Positions 10,628 to 20,900 of a stretch of DNA of 64,000 bases are shown here, piece by piece. The stretch's first letter is position 1. Each line of letters opens with the position of its first letter. Source of the stretch: Lotus japonicus (taxonomy: Eukaryota > Streptophyta > Magnoliopsida > Fabales > Fabaceae); NCBI RefSeq assembly GCF_012489685.1, contig NC_080042.1:54674066-54738065 (forward strand), given 5' to 3'. The notes beneath the pieces are model-generated. The model had not been told where the DNA came from. It saw only the letters and a program-made list of their open reading frames with translations, and ran no database searches. A program made the translations under genes and the position numbers.

Positions 10628-12024
10628 TACACTCGCATTAGGTTTGAGTAAAGATTTGTAAAAAATTAAGGCTTAAATATGTTGGAGGTCCCTCTAAAAT
10701 AGGGGTCCTTTGGTTAAGGCCCCTACAAATTTTTTTTGGTGGAATAAGCCCCTAATGTGAAAATAATATATAGTGATAAGCCCCTGTCGTGAGGTTCCTT
10801 TTAATTTTTGATGATTCTACAAACGGCGCTGGCGTGGATTATATTTTGTGAAAATTATTAGGGTGCCACGTAAGTAAATTAGGGTTCAAAAAATAAAAAA
10901 AATAAAAACCCAAAGTAAAAAACCCAAGTAAAATCTTCAAACGTACTTGGTTTTTTACTTTGGTTTATATCTTATTTTTAATTTTTTCAACCCTAATTTA
11001 CTTACGTGACACCCTTTTTAATTGAATAATTTTTTTCAAAATAAAATCCACGTCTGCTCCGTTTGCAGAATCATCAGAAATTAAACAGAACCTCACGGCA
11101 TGAGCTTATCACTATATATTATTTTCACATTAGGGGCTTATTCCACCCAAAAAAAATTGTAGGGGCCTTAACCAAAGGACCCCTATTTTAGAGGGACCTA
11201 AAACATATTTAAGCCAAAAATTAATGAGAAATGAGCAAAATCATGTGCATTAAGGGTGAAAATTACTCTCAAGTAATTAATTATCTTAAAAATTTAATTA
11301 TCATCACACGAATGGTTTTATATTTTTTCTCTAATACTCCCCTGCACACAAGAGTCATTTGCACTTTTCTTTTGAAAGGCCAAAATTGAATAAATAAATG
11401 TATTAGCAATGCTAATAAAACCCATATACACAGTGAGCCAAGAAAATAGAAAAAAGAAACCGAGACTGTAGCAAAGCCACCCGCTAGCTACTTAGTTGTA
11501 GATAATTGCAACTATTAGTCATTTGGGATAGAAGCGTGGATAAATGCATATATTCACCTATCATGTGTTTAAAAATTCAATTTTTTTTCTTATTAAAAGA
11601 ATCGGGGACGGTAGGAATTGAACTCTCAACCGAATTATAGAGACGATGATACCATATCAAAGATCACATGAATTATTTTATATTATTTCTCTAACGATTA
11701 TAATTGACGAACCTAAAAATTTAATTGTCAATAGAAAAAAGGACTAATTGCATCCTAACCTAGTGTAGCATGAAATGAACAAACTAGAAAGAAAAATAAT
11801 TTGAAGATTTTTTTATAGTATGCTAGGGAGAAAGAAAATTACTCAGTGCTGCTATACTGGAAAACCTTGCCACGGCTAGAGAAGATGATAAGGGCAACTT
11901 CTGCATCGCATAACACACAAAGCTCGAAAGCTTTCTTCAGCAATCCACTCCTTCGCTTTGAGAATGTTACTTGGCGGTTGATCTTGTTCTCAATTCTCTC
12001 CAGAACCACTCTCCCTCTTCCCAT
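4957..12024 (-). CDS. MIKC-type MADS-box transcription factor, five exons, 3' part missing
   Basis: Exons, minus strand: 11843-12024, 5816-5900, 5598-5659, 5097-5196, 4957-4998. All have GT donors and AG acceptors, and the phases join without a stop. Sizes (182, 85, 62, 100, 42) follow the typical MIKC gene. Exon 1 encodes the MADS DNA-binding domain ([18 protein letters not shown], then [16 protein letters not shown]). Exon 2 is the I region ([15 protein letters not shown]). Exons 3-5 carry the K domain for dimerisation ([48 protein letters not shown]). The closest style is the SEP/AGL6/AP1 group; I cannot place the subgroup. A Cys replaces the usual Ser in FELC. The start is the canonical MGRGR rather than an upstream in-frame ATG. 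The C-terminal exons are not seen, and gypsy copy A abuts exon 5, so the gene may be split or truncated. Confidence 0.85.
5097..5196 (-). CDS. MADS gene exon 4 (K domain core)
   Basis: A 100-bp exon, the standard size, with the acceptor ending GAAG and donor GTATTG. It encodes [20 protein letters not shown] and [12 protein letters not shown], the amphipathic helices used for dimerisation. Confidence 0.88.
5598..5659 (-). CDS. MADS gene exon 3 (K domain start)
   Basis: A 62-bp exon, the standard size for this exon, with acceptor TTGCAG and donor GTAACA. It encodes [20 protein letters not shown] and the first two bases of the next Arg codon. Confidence 0.88.
5816..5900 (-). CDS. MADS gene exon 2 (I region)
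   Basis: An 85-bp exon preceded by an acceptor ending GATCAG and followed by the donor GTTCTT. It completes the split Asp codon from exon 1 and encodes [16 protein letters not shown] and the linker to the K domain, ending HESQ. Confidence 0.85.
6580..6813 (+). pseudogene. Fragment of a pentatricopeptide-repeat (PPR) protein gene
   Basis: One frame reads [19 protein letters not shown], then [18 protein letters not shown] and [11 protein letters not shown]. This has the helix-turn-helix spacing and the [10 protein letters not shown] and W.LLREI style of plant organelle PPR proteins, which bind RNA in mitochondria or plastids. The frame fades on both sides. It lies inside the inverted-end element at 6053-9015, so capture by that element is likely. 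The identification is from motif style only. Confidence 0.5.
7806..7979. mobile_element. 174-bp MULE-type MITE
   Basis: Perfect 9-bp target duplication TAATAGTTA at 7797-7805 and 7980-7988. The ends are inverted (GGAAAATGCTGAAGAGCACGA against the complement of CGTGCTCAATAGCACTGCTC), and the middle has a palindrome around GGCGGTTTTAAACCGCC. Non-coding. It is nested within the larger element at 6053-9015. Confidence 0.8.
8090..8929. mobile_element. 840-bp MULE-type element related to the 7806 MITE
   Basis: The 9-bp flanks TTTTCGACA (8081-8089) and TTTTCAACA (8930-8938) differ at one base. The left end GGAAAATGCTAAATGGCACGA resembles the end of the 174-bp MITE, and the right end is its diverged inverse. 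The interior is GC-richer than its surroundings around 8500-8800. No gene is recognised. Confidence 0.65.
9925..9945. repeat. AT microsatellite, left flank of a MITE-like element
   Basis: About ten AT units immediately before the inverted-repeat segment that starts near 9946. Confidence 0.9.
9946..10596. mobile_element. MITE-like inverted-repeat segment inserted in an AT repeat
   Basis: The left part (TTAATTTAC ... AGTAAATTAATAACTAACACC, up to about 10002) is the inverse of the right part (about 10540-10590: GGTGTTGAATGTTAATTTACT ... GTAAGTTAGC). Both sides are flanked by AT microsatellites (9925-9945 and 10597-10619), as expected for a MITE that inserted into an AT run. Non-coding. Confidence 0.5.
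10597..10619. repeat. AT microsatellite, right flank of a MITE-like element
   Basis: About eleven AT units following the inverted-repeat segment, then an AC-rich run. Confidence 0.9.
10670..11215. mobile_element. 546-bp MULE-type foldback MITE
   Basis: Perfect 9-bp target duplication AAAAATTAA at 10661-10669 and 11216-11224. The two halves are near-perfect inverted repeats of about 240 bp, starting GGCTTAAATATGTT and including GGTCCCTCTAAAATAGGGG. Transcribed as part of MADS intron 1, it would form a long hairpin. No coding capacity. Confidence 0.88.
11225..11842. other. Proximal part of MADS intron 1
   Basis: AT-rich sequence next to exon 1. I see no gene or clear element end. Confidence 0.5.
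11843..12024 (-). CDS. MADS gene exon 1 (MADS domain)
   Basis: Sixty codons plus two bases, ending in ACTGA before the donor GTAATT. It encodes the complete MADS box through GKVFQYSST. An upstream in-frame ATG at about 12058-12060 would add a 12-residue Arg/Glu-rich leader encoded by the CT tract and is unlikely to be used. Confidence 0.9.
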
Positions 12025-12029
12025 GTCTG

Positions 12030-12049
12030 CTCTCTCTCTCTCTCTCTCT
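12030..12049 (-). repeat. CT/GA tract in the MADS 5' leader
   Basis: A GA repeat (CT on the plus strand) immediately upstream of the ATG. GA repeats in plant leaders and promoters can bind BPC/GAGA factors; a role here is inference. Confidence 0.6.
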
Positions 12050-12087
12050 TTACAGGACAATGGTTCTAAATTACACCGTCCCTTCTC

Positions 12088-12098
12088 TCTTTATATAT
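12088..12098 (-). promoter_or_regulatory. TATA box of the MADS gene
   Basis: The minus strand reads AATATATAAAGAG about 65 bases upstream of the MGRGR start codon. It is a good TATA match and predicts a transcript start near 12060. Confidence 0.6.
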
Positions 12099-12459
12099 TG
12101 AACAAATGCAATAGTACTGAAATTAAAGCGTACAGATAATTATACTAGCAAGATTCCATATTCTCTATCTATATATCTGGAAACTGACTACACTTTCCTC
12201 CCGCAATGTATTCAGGCTAAGAGTTCAAAGTAAAGCAAAGGTTTCTGTAATTTGCAAAGTATATATATTATATCTTTTTTAGTACAAACAAACTATACCA
12301 TATCATTGCACCACCTAATGAATTTATGATGTTAAATAATTTTGATCTTATAAAAAGTTAAATTAAAATAATTTGGTAGATGTTTGAAAATTTATCTTTA
12401 AAATAAATTAGTAGTAAAAAGTTACGTGTATATATAAATATATATCACTACTAGAAAAA

Positions 12460-12700
12460 TGGGTTTTTACGTCTGATGTAAGCAAATGTGATGTGGTATG
12501 TCTGCACATTTTCACATTGGTTACACAACCGATGTGGTAAGTACTTTTCTACATCAGACGTCTGGTATAACCGATGTGAAATATACACATTTCATATTGG
12601 TTCTGTTTGACACCGATGTAAATTCGCTTTTTTTTTTGTTTTTTTAATTACATATTTTACATCAGTTTATATTCTCAACCGATGTTTTGGAGAGCACCGG
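12460..12700. repeat. Subterminal motif repeats of the CACTA element
   Basis: Several copies of ACCGATGT or its complement (CACATTGG, CATCAG) lie within 240 bp of the left end. Such repeats are transposase-binding sites in known CACTA elements. Confidence 0.55.
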
Positions 12701-13337
12701 AGAAATATTGCCCCAGTTTATCAAGGCCATTAGAATAGTTAACTTGGAGCAGATTAATGCAACAGTTCAGCAAATTAATGCCCCAAGCAGGAAAACCACC
12801 AGCACCATAAGCATAAATCAGGAGAGCACCGGAGACGAGCAACTTTGAACCTGGTAAACAAATACAATAAATGCAGAAATCAGCAATCTATGATATAATG
12901 TAGTTGAGAAATATTAGATAATTTAGAAAACAAGTTGCCCAAGGGATAAAGCATGAGCCGATACTGGGAATTCAGACAGTTTAGGCACAAACTTTAAATA
13001 CATACTAGATAAATTCTAAGGTTTAAGCAAGTCAAGAAAACGAGTTGTCCAACTGTTTCGTAAATCATACAACTCTTGTACTGTTAATGTCGTTGGATCA
13101 TTAATTACCTACAATTTGTAAAATAGGTTAAAATACCAGTTTTGTGACATTTTTATGAAGAACTCAAACAGTGAGACAAATAGGGAGACACAACTTATCA
13201 TAAAATTGAAATACCTCAATCCAAGACTTAGTAATATTAGCAGAGACAATGTCAAACATATTCTTCATCACATAATATCCACAATCATTCCCATTTGGCT
13301 GCAACCTTGCCTATAAATGAATTCGATTTTTATACAC

Positions 13338-13340
<3 letters not shown>

Positions 13341-13380
<40 letters not shown>
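13341..13380. repeat. AT microsatellite left of the caulimovirid fragment
   Basis: Twenty AT units directly adjoining the viral-like coding fragment. Confidence 0.95.
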
Positions 13381-13381
<1 letters not shown>

Positions 13382-13383
<2 letters not shown>

Positions 13384-13560
13384 ACGGACCAAGAATTTTT
13401 TATTAATCAAATCTGATTGGAATTTTGAAATAGATAAAACAATTGCTAAAACTTCTTTTTTAACAGTAGAATAATTCTGCTGTGCAGGGTTCCAATGTTT
13501 TGAAGTAAAAGCTATAATTTGTTCTTTGTCAAAAACTCTTTGTTTCAAAATACCACGAAA

Positions 13561-13563
<3 letters not shown>
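13382..13563 (-). pseudogene. Endogenous caulimovirid RT/RNase H fragment
   Basis: About 60 codons on the minus strand include IAFTSKHWNPAQQNYSTVKK and ISKFQSDLINKKF, the style of the RNase H part of plant pararetrovirus (Caulimoviridae) polymerases. Nothing else of a virus is present, and both ends stop at AT microsatellites. The open frame of the surrounding region runs through the AT repeats (Ile-Tyr runs) and is not a gene. It is an old, inactive fragment. A Ty3/gypsy origin is possible but fits less well. Confidence 0.6.

Positions 13564-13595
<32 letters not shown>
13564..13595. repeat. AT microsatellite right of the caulimovirid fragment
   Basis: About sixteen AT units adjoining the other end of the fragment. 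Confidence 0.95.
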
Positions 13596-13597
<2 letters not shown>

Positions 13598-14311
13598 AAA
13601 CAGTACATATTACAGCCAGTGACAAGAAGCATAAACAGCAGCAGAAAGACGCAACCATAATCTACACTACACTTACTTTGGGACGAAGCCATTGAGGCTT
13701 TTTTCTATTGCCCTAGCCAATTGATAAACCTACATAGCTCTATATCAAAAAAAAATTAAAAATAATCATCAAAGTAAGTTATACATTTTAGTGTAATAGG
13801 ACATAATATATAACAAAAACGACATAAAATATACACTTATTTTGTAACAATATCCTTTATTGGTGAATGAAGATCATTGTTTAATGAAGAAGGGAAAATT
13901 AAAGTATTGTCTTTAGGACAAATGATTATTAATTGTCAATGTCCTCTACACGCGTGGAAGAAAAATTAGTGTGTAAGTAAGATACATTTGGATTAAAAAT
14001 AAGAGAAAACACAAATTTACATATACTTACGAAGCAAGATATGGTGCTAAGTAACACACTTTGTCCAAATCACGTAACTTAGATTGTATATATATTTGAA
14101 CTTTCTTTTTGGTCCTTGGGGCATTTGGATTAAAACTCATGATTACTGGGTCCAAAATTTCAAACACATATGTTTTGTTACTTTCGACACATAGACGATG
14201 GATATACCTGAATAAATTAGAAATTAATATTGAATATTACAATCATGACAGATAATAGTAAAAATGAAAGTGTACTGACGTGCACCAAACTTGTAGAATA
14301 GAACAGTCAAG

Positions 14312-17190
14312 TCAAGCCTCACCCTCCAACAACTCTTTAATACACTTTGGTGAAATCCAAAAGTTTTCTACAGCAGGATCATGTTGTAATGGTAAACATA
14401 CAAGTTGTTGCTCTTTCAAAAACATGAATAACACTCTCTGAACATTATCAGTGGTCGAGTCCTCTTGTGATTTTCTTTTGCGGCGGAACAAGAACCTTTT
14501 GTGCTTCAATGCACAAAACATTTTGTTCTCCTTGTTTGCTTGTTGGATAGATTTCAGATAAACGCATAGTCTTAAATGTCTCCATAAATAATTGTTGCAT
14601 CTTCTCATTCGCTATTGTCAATTTTTGTTCAAACTCTTCTTTACATTCTGCTTTAATTTTTGCTGTAAGTTTTTGTTCAAGTTTCGCCTCAAGTTTTGCT
14701 TCAATCTCCTTAACATCTATGAATTGTGTTGGACGTGAAGACCGTCCAAGTAGTTTCTTAGATTAGCAAATCATCCAACACCACGAACATGGCCACCATG
14801 CTCGAATGTTCCAATTGCCTTTGTCAAGAATATCGTCACGTCCTTGTGAAACAAACGTTCATTTTTCAATCTCTTCAACCAGTGAGTCCTACATTTGCAA
14901 AACACAAATTGCCAAAACACATATAAATTTAATATTTCATTAGTGATAAAGAAGGATGCCGCATACAAGGAACACATACAATTATAATAAAAAAGTAATC
15001 ATAGAAAAAGTATTTCACTTACAATTTTCTCAGCAACAACTCGTGTAGCCTCTGATGTCTATTCCCCCTCGCTTTTGTCGTGCTCTCTTCCATTTGTCAT
15101 GACGTGAATACAATCTTATTCTCCTGATGCGTCTAGCTCTTGTCTCTTTTCATTAATCATTTTCTGCTCAAGAAAATCTTATCTTCCGCGAGATAGTGTA
15201 TGTGGGTAAAGATTCTTAGCCATATTATCCCTACCCTTTTAACTTTTTTCCTATTATAAATCAAGCTAAAGAAGTAAGCATAAAAATAATGAAAATAACA
15301 TCAACATATGTACATACCCTAATAGATATTCTGTCAAAATGAAGAAACTCAAATCAAACACATCAAATATTCTTTTGTGTGCTTGCTTGCTTATGATCAT
15401 GAATGTCATCACTTCTGTTTCTCTGAATAATAAAAGTTTTTTTCACTTTCTATACTCCAAATGAACTACTTTTTTTCAAAAAGAATAAAAAACAATTGGT
15501 TTCATCCCATCTCTAATTTATATGAAACAATAACAATGCCCATAAGTGGAGAAACCATTTCTATATCTAATGAGTAAATGCTTCGAGATCAATGTTAATC
15601 TAATCCACTTAATATTCCTGCTGCATTACATCATTGGTCATCATTTCAGTTCTTTCAAAAATTTCTTTATACCAGAAAAATGGCATGCTAAATTGTTTAT
15701 ATAACAGCTCTCGTATCATATTGGATTTAAATTATCAGAAGGACAATTCCATTTTATCTCAACCTAGACACTATATAGTAGGATATCGAGAATCATTTAC
15801 CAATAACCCATAAACATGAAGTTTCTGAACTTAATGATGTTCTATAAAGTAAGTATGAAGGTTTTGACATCATAGTTACAAGCACATATAAGAAAAATAA
15901 GCACCATAACTCCATAAGTTCTGCTCAAATATAAGTTTACCAAATGCTGATATGGCTTCATTACCTGAACTGAACTGAACTGAACTGAAATCACCTCTTT
16001 GAAACATGCTTTGATTTTCAAGAGAAATAATGATGGAAAAATTCGCCATGTAGTTGGAAAGTCTTCACAACAAGATAATTTTTATGCAAAAAATCCTTAA
16101 CTTACATATGTCACAAACAAGGATATAAGGAAAAAAATATTATTAGTACTAACCTTAAATGCAGGGTATTTCGAGATTCAAAAAACTTCTCCCATACATC
16201 TTTAATATATGGATACACTTCATACGGAGGAGGGCGATCGGGGTTGGGGTTATTTATATATTCGGATGTGAGTTGTGTCTTAAAACCTCTCCATCGGTCC
16301 CCCAAATACTTCATCCATTTTTTCTTCAAATCACCCTTCTTTGGATCATCACTTTCTCTGAAATCAAAGTGAATCTATATACATAAAAAAAGTTGGTGTT
16401 AGTACCTTAGATCAATAGATACAAAATGAATGGGTAAACAATAGTGAATTAAGAATACAACAATACCTTAAGATCGTCCCAAATTGAATTTTGTGTCTTC
16501 ATGTACCAACCGCCACTCATCTATTAAAATACTACAAGTACTTCGAGCAAGAAATGCTGCATAACTCCTAAATACTGCAAAATTTTCATCATAACAATTC
16601 CCAGTTTGTGGATCAATCTTAATCTTCAATTTCACACATGTTTTCCGAATTTTGGCAATTTTGGCCATCTTAGTGCAACCTCTAACCATTCTCTTTTTAT
16701 CTTCACTAGACGAATGACTAGGTTCACTAGACGAAAGAGGGATGTTGGTTGAATCAGTCATGTATCTGTTTACAGAAAACAAAACACAAATAAATGCAAT
16801 AATAACAGCATCATTAGCATATACACTAATAAATCAAATAGATATAACATGTGGCATACATGGGTACTAAATTTACTAACTTATTCCAACAAAAAATAAA
16901 AACTTACTACCTCTCCCATATCCCTTCTTCATGATCCAAACGAGTAACTTGCACATTGTCTACTTCATTTTCTTCATTGGTGGTAAGCAAATTTGTTGCA
17001 GAAGAAAGAATCTCAGAAATATGAAGGGTTTCATCACTACCATGTGTGGTTTTTGGTTGTATAGCCACCGACCACCTTTTGTTAAAAGGATCTGTGACAT
17101 AAAACACTTGTTTTGCTTGGGATGCCATAATGAAAGGTTCATCCCTATAAGCTACCTTGGAAAGATCAACCAGTGTATTTCCAAATTCAT
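14312..17190 (-). pseudogene. CACTA transposase gene remnant (DUF4216 end plus Transposase_24-like part)
   Basis: Read on the minus strand. 17190-16907 is the C-terminal DUF4216-type part of a TNP2-like transposase (AYRDEPFIMASQAKQVFYV, then DPFNKRWSVAIQ). 16782-16468 and 16329-16111 match the second, Transposase_24-like protein (KKWMKYLGDRWRGFK, YINNPNPDRPPPYEVYPYI). 14977-14771 has GTFEHGGHVRGVG and 14608-14312 follows, both in the same style. The catalytic N-terminal TNP2 region is absent, and stops or introns separate the pieces. The element cannot move itself. Confidence 0.75.
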
Positions 17191-17408
17191 CAATAATTTT
17201 CTAGTAGTGTATATATATAACTTTAGGTCCAATGTTTAGTCTTGGCCTCTTTGTCATTTCACCACGCTGAGAATGAGAATGTGTGATTTCTTTAATAGTT
17301 TTATTTGAACCCCCATTCTTCATTTAACATTTAACATACTGGGCGACGATTTGAGACTTGTTCTACTTTTACAATCAACTCCAAAAATCTCCACCGTAAT
17401 TATAATTA

Positions 17409-17936
17409 GGTTAAAAAGCATTTTTGGCCCCTGATGTTTTAAGTTTGTGAAAATTCTGCCCCAACTCTATTTTTGTAGATGTTTCTACCCCTCATGTTTT
17501 CAAACAGTGCACCGTCTACCCCTCCGTCAGCTAGGCTTTTTCAGGAGAGGTTCCTGAGTGGATTGGAGAGATGAAGATGAGTATATGAAGTTAATGATGA
17601 TCAAGGGAATGATATAGATTAAATTTGCTTGATGTATATATCAATTATGTATGTAACTGAACTGATTAAATGCATGTTTTGCTACTTACAGGTCTTGAGT
17701 TTGAATCTCTCATTCCCTCTTTTTCCAATTTCACTTGTAATTTCCAAGTGGCATGTAAAAAAATATATAAAAAAAGGTCAAATCATCTCATTCTATTAGT
17801 TTTTTAACGTTTGACTGATGGAGGATTAGACGGGGCACTTATTGAAAACATGAGGGGTAGAAACATCAACAAAAATAGAATAGGGGCAGAATTTGCACAA
17901 ACTTAAAACATTAGGGGCCAAAAGTACTTTTTAGCC
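17409..17936. mobile_element. 528-bp MULE-type MITE
   Basis: Perfect 9-bp target duplication TTATAATTA at 17400-17408 and 17937-17945. Inverted ends of about 100 bp begin GGTTAAAAAGCATTTTTGGC and contain CCCTCATGTTTTCAA. Non-coding. Confidence 0.88.
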
Positions 17937-17945
17937 TTATAATTA

Positions 17946-20900
17946 AGAGTCGCATCTTTTGTGTTCATTTCCTATAGAGACAATCATTGTCGTCACCACC
18001 AATCATAATTCTCTTTGCCTACACTGACAAAAACATTGACATCCTCCACCATAAAGAGTATACAATCCTTTACTTTCTAGCATGCCATATTCTTTCTATG
18101 GATCTTCTTTCCATGAGCCCCACTCCTTACCAACACTTATAGCTTGATCTAGTACTTTCCTCACTTTTCATTATTTTATGAAAATACAGTATTTTATGAC
18201 TTTATATATATTTATTTATTATAAAATAATATTATTTTAACTATAACGATAAAACCGGTTGGACCTCGGTTCAATTACGGTTGAACCAATGAACCTCGAA
18301 CCAGTGCCCTCACCGGTTTGATCACCGGTCCGGTTTTTATAACCTTCCTTTTTTCAGAAATATTTTACTTGGAACTTCTTCAAAATTTAAAGTTTCCATT
18401 CATTAAACATTTTTTACATGAGCAAAGGGAGATGGAAGGGACAATATGAACCTTAACGCTTTATCTTCCTCATCAATATCTACTCCAATACATTCTAGTT
18501 CAGCGACAAAATCATTCGAAGCACTTAAATGATCAAATATTTTCTTACCATCATCCATGCATAAATTGTAGAACTGCTCGATCCTTAAAAAAAAAGATTT
18601 GAGATGCCATTCTCTTGATATATATATATAACCCTTTGAGCTTCTCTAAGGGTTCCTTAATTGACTGAGGATAGATTCGTTGTGCTTACTGTAAACCATG
18701 CACCAAATAGGTTCTTAGGAAAGAAAGGTGGGCCACAACAGACATACTTAAATTCCACGTATGAGCATAATAAGAGTGTGATATTCCATCAAACCGGAGG
18801 TTCTTAATACTATTAAAGGCTCTTGATACAAGGAAAGAAGACACCAAAAGAATCTGACACCACATCTTTTAAATTTTTTAAACATTGAATTTATAGGTCA
18901 CATCTCTTATAAAGTTTTCGCCTCACCCATTTTTAACAAATGTGGTAACTCGCACTTAAATGGTCAATTGTGTGTATGGGTTACTTTTAGTGAATCAAAC
19001 AACTATATATACATAATATATATAGTTTTATGCCTTACAATAACTTATTGAAAAATGATTTGCTGACATTCTCACATTAATTGCAGACATCCAACATACG
19101 CTTGAGTGAGAAAGAAAGAAAGAAAGAAAAGATGGAGAAGTAATTGATATAATATATGATCGAAATATAGATTGAGAGTAAAATGAGGTATTTATTGAAT
19201 GTAATTTATATGTTTGAGTTGGGATGTCTAAGGCGAACCATATCGTACCATACGTGTTAAAGTCGGGCCAAATTTTATGAAATCGGTCCGATGAGCCATA
19301 AGTGGGCTCGGCGGGTGAAATAAATCGGTTTTTTATGGTTTGGTTCGGCTAGTTTCAGTTTGAGCTTAAACTCGACCGATGTAACTACATTAAAAAAAAC
19401 AGCCAGCCCAATCACCAGCCATCACACTTCTGAAGCAGATATTTAAAAAACATTCCAGCTCAGGCCCACTTTTTGAGTAAACCCCCAACCCTACCTTAAA
19501 AACCATCGCTATTCTTCACTCTATCACTAGTTGCGCCACATCACCACTATCAAAACCTAGCTATCACACACCTTTTCTTCTCTTTTCTCTCCCTAGTTGT
19601 CACACCCATTCTCTTCTCTTTTCTATCCCTACTCACAACACAAGAAATAAATCTAGCGGTGCTTTAAAAAAAGCCATTAGCTGCTTCTCTTCCCCCTTTC
19701 GTCTCTTCCCACTTTTTACCTATTTTTCCCTTCCTTCCTTCCCATCCACAGAATGCTTTAATTTAAAAGCTCCATCTCCATTCGAAGTTGTAATGCTGAG
19801 AGGAAAAGGAGGGTGTCGAAAGGAATATGAATCCAGGGTGTGTATCGCTCTGTTGACTTCGAGTCTAGGGCATGTATAAATCCGAGTATAGGGTTTCCTC
19901 TCCCTTATATTTTGTTGTTTCATTTCTTCGTTGTTCCATTTCTGTTTCGAATCATCACTCATTTATGTTTTGAATTATCACTCTATTGAAACAGTTGTAA
20001 ATGGAGACACATGAATGTTTACAGTGTAGAATAAAGTGAATGTTAAAAAAATGTTGTATGAACATGCATGGGTTTCTCTTTGTCAATCTTATATCTTTTT
20101 CTTTTTCCTAAAATTTATGGATTTCACCATCACCGCAAAATTCACCCGAGATATATGTGATATGTATAAACCGAACCCGAACAATCCAAATCCACAACTC
20201 GAACGATGTTTGGCATGTGTTTTATGTTTTTTCACCTGACAAAACCATCTACTTCAGCCCGAGTGCAACAGTAACCGACTGGTAGAAAACCCTATATTTG
20301 AGTATCTTTCTATTCCCCCTAAATGTTACCTTGAATCCTTTACTCTTTTTACAGTGAAAGCAAGAAAGGAGGACCATACTGCACTTTTCAAAATTGTACA
20401 CTTTTTCATATTTTTTTGAAAAGAGGGGAGAGAATCTCTTCAAGGTGCTGTTACTCGTTATATTCCCTCACATTTAACTTTTGTCCCCTATCTCTATAGT
20501 GTATATATTGCTTTTTTAGTGGAGAGAAGTGAATTGAAATACAGATTAATATTTGAGTTATGATTTCATTCTTACCAAAGTGTGTGAGGTAATATATAGA
20601 GTTTAATTTTTATGCACTGTAAAGTTTTTTACACCGTGAACCAATCAGATTTTAAGAATGTGAGAAAATTTATTTATTTTTATTTAATTTCATTAATTGA
20701 CGTGACACATCTTACAATCTAATTGGTTGACGGTATAAAAAAACTTTATACTATTATTGCATCATCATTTTTCTCTAATATATATTGAAATTATAAACGA
20801 ATGTGAAATTGTTATTTTTTCTCTATGCTAAAACCTCAGCATTGTGGACACTCAGACATACCCGTAGAATTTCTCAGTTGCCACAATCTACGAATTAAAA

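Larger units (their letters stand above)
12446..17209 (-). mobile_element. CACTA (En/Spm) transposon, 4.76 kb, defective
   Basis: Begins CACTACTAGAAAAA at 12446 and ends with the inverse, TTTTCTAGTAGTG, at 17209, with a 3-bp TAT on both sides. It encodes remnants of a CACTA transposase on the minus strand. The left end has the usual subterminal motif repeats; the right end has none and runs straight into coding sequence. It sits about 350 bp upstream of the MADS TATA box. An endogenous caulimovirid fragment and AT repeats lie inside it. Confidence 0.88.

Noticed and set aside
13330..13692. A 120-codon gene on the minus strand
   Set aside because: The frame is stitched together by AT repeats (Ile-Tyr runs); only the central RNase H-like piece is meaningful.
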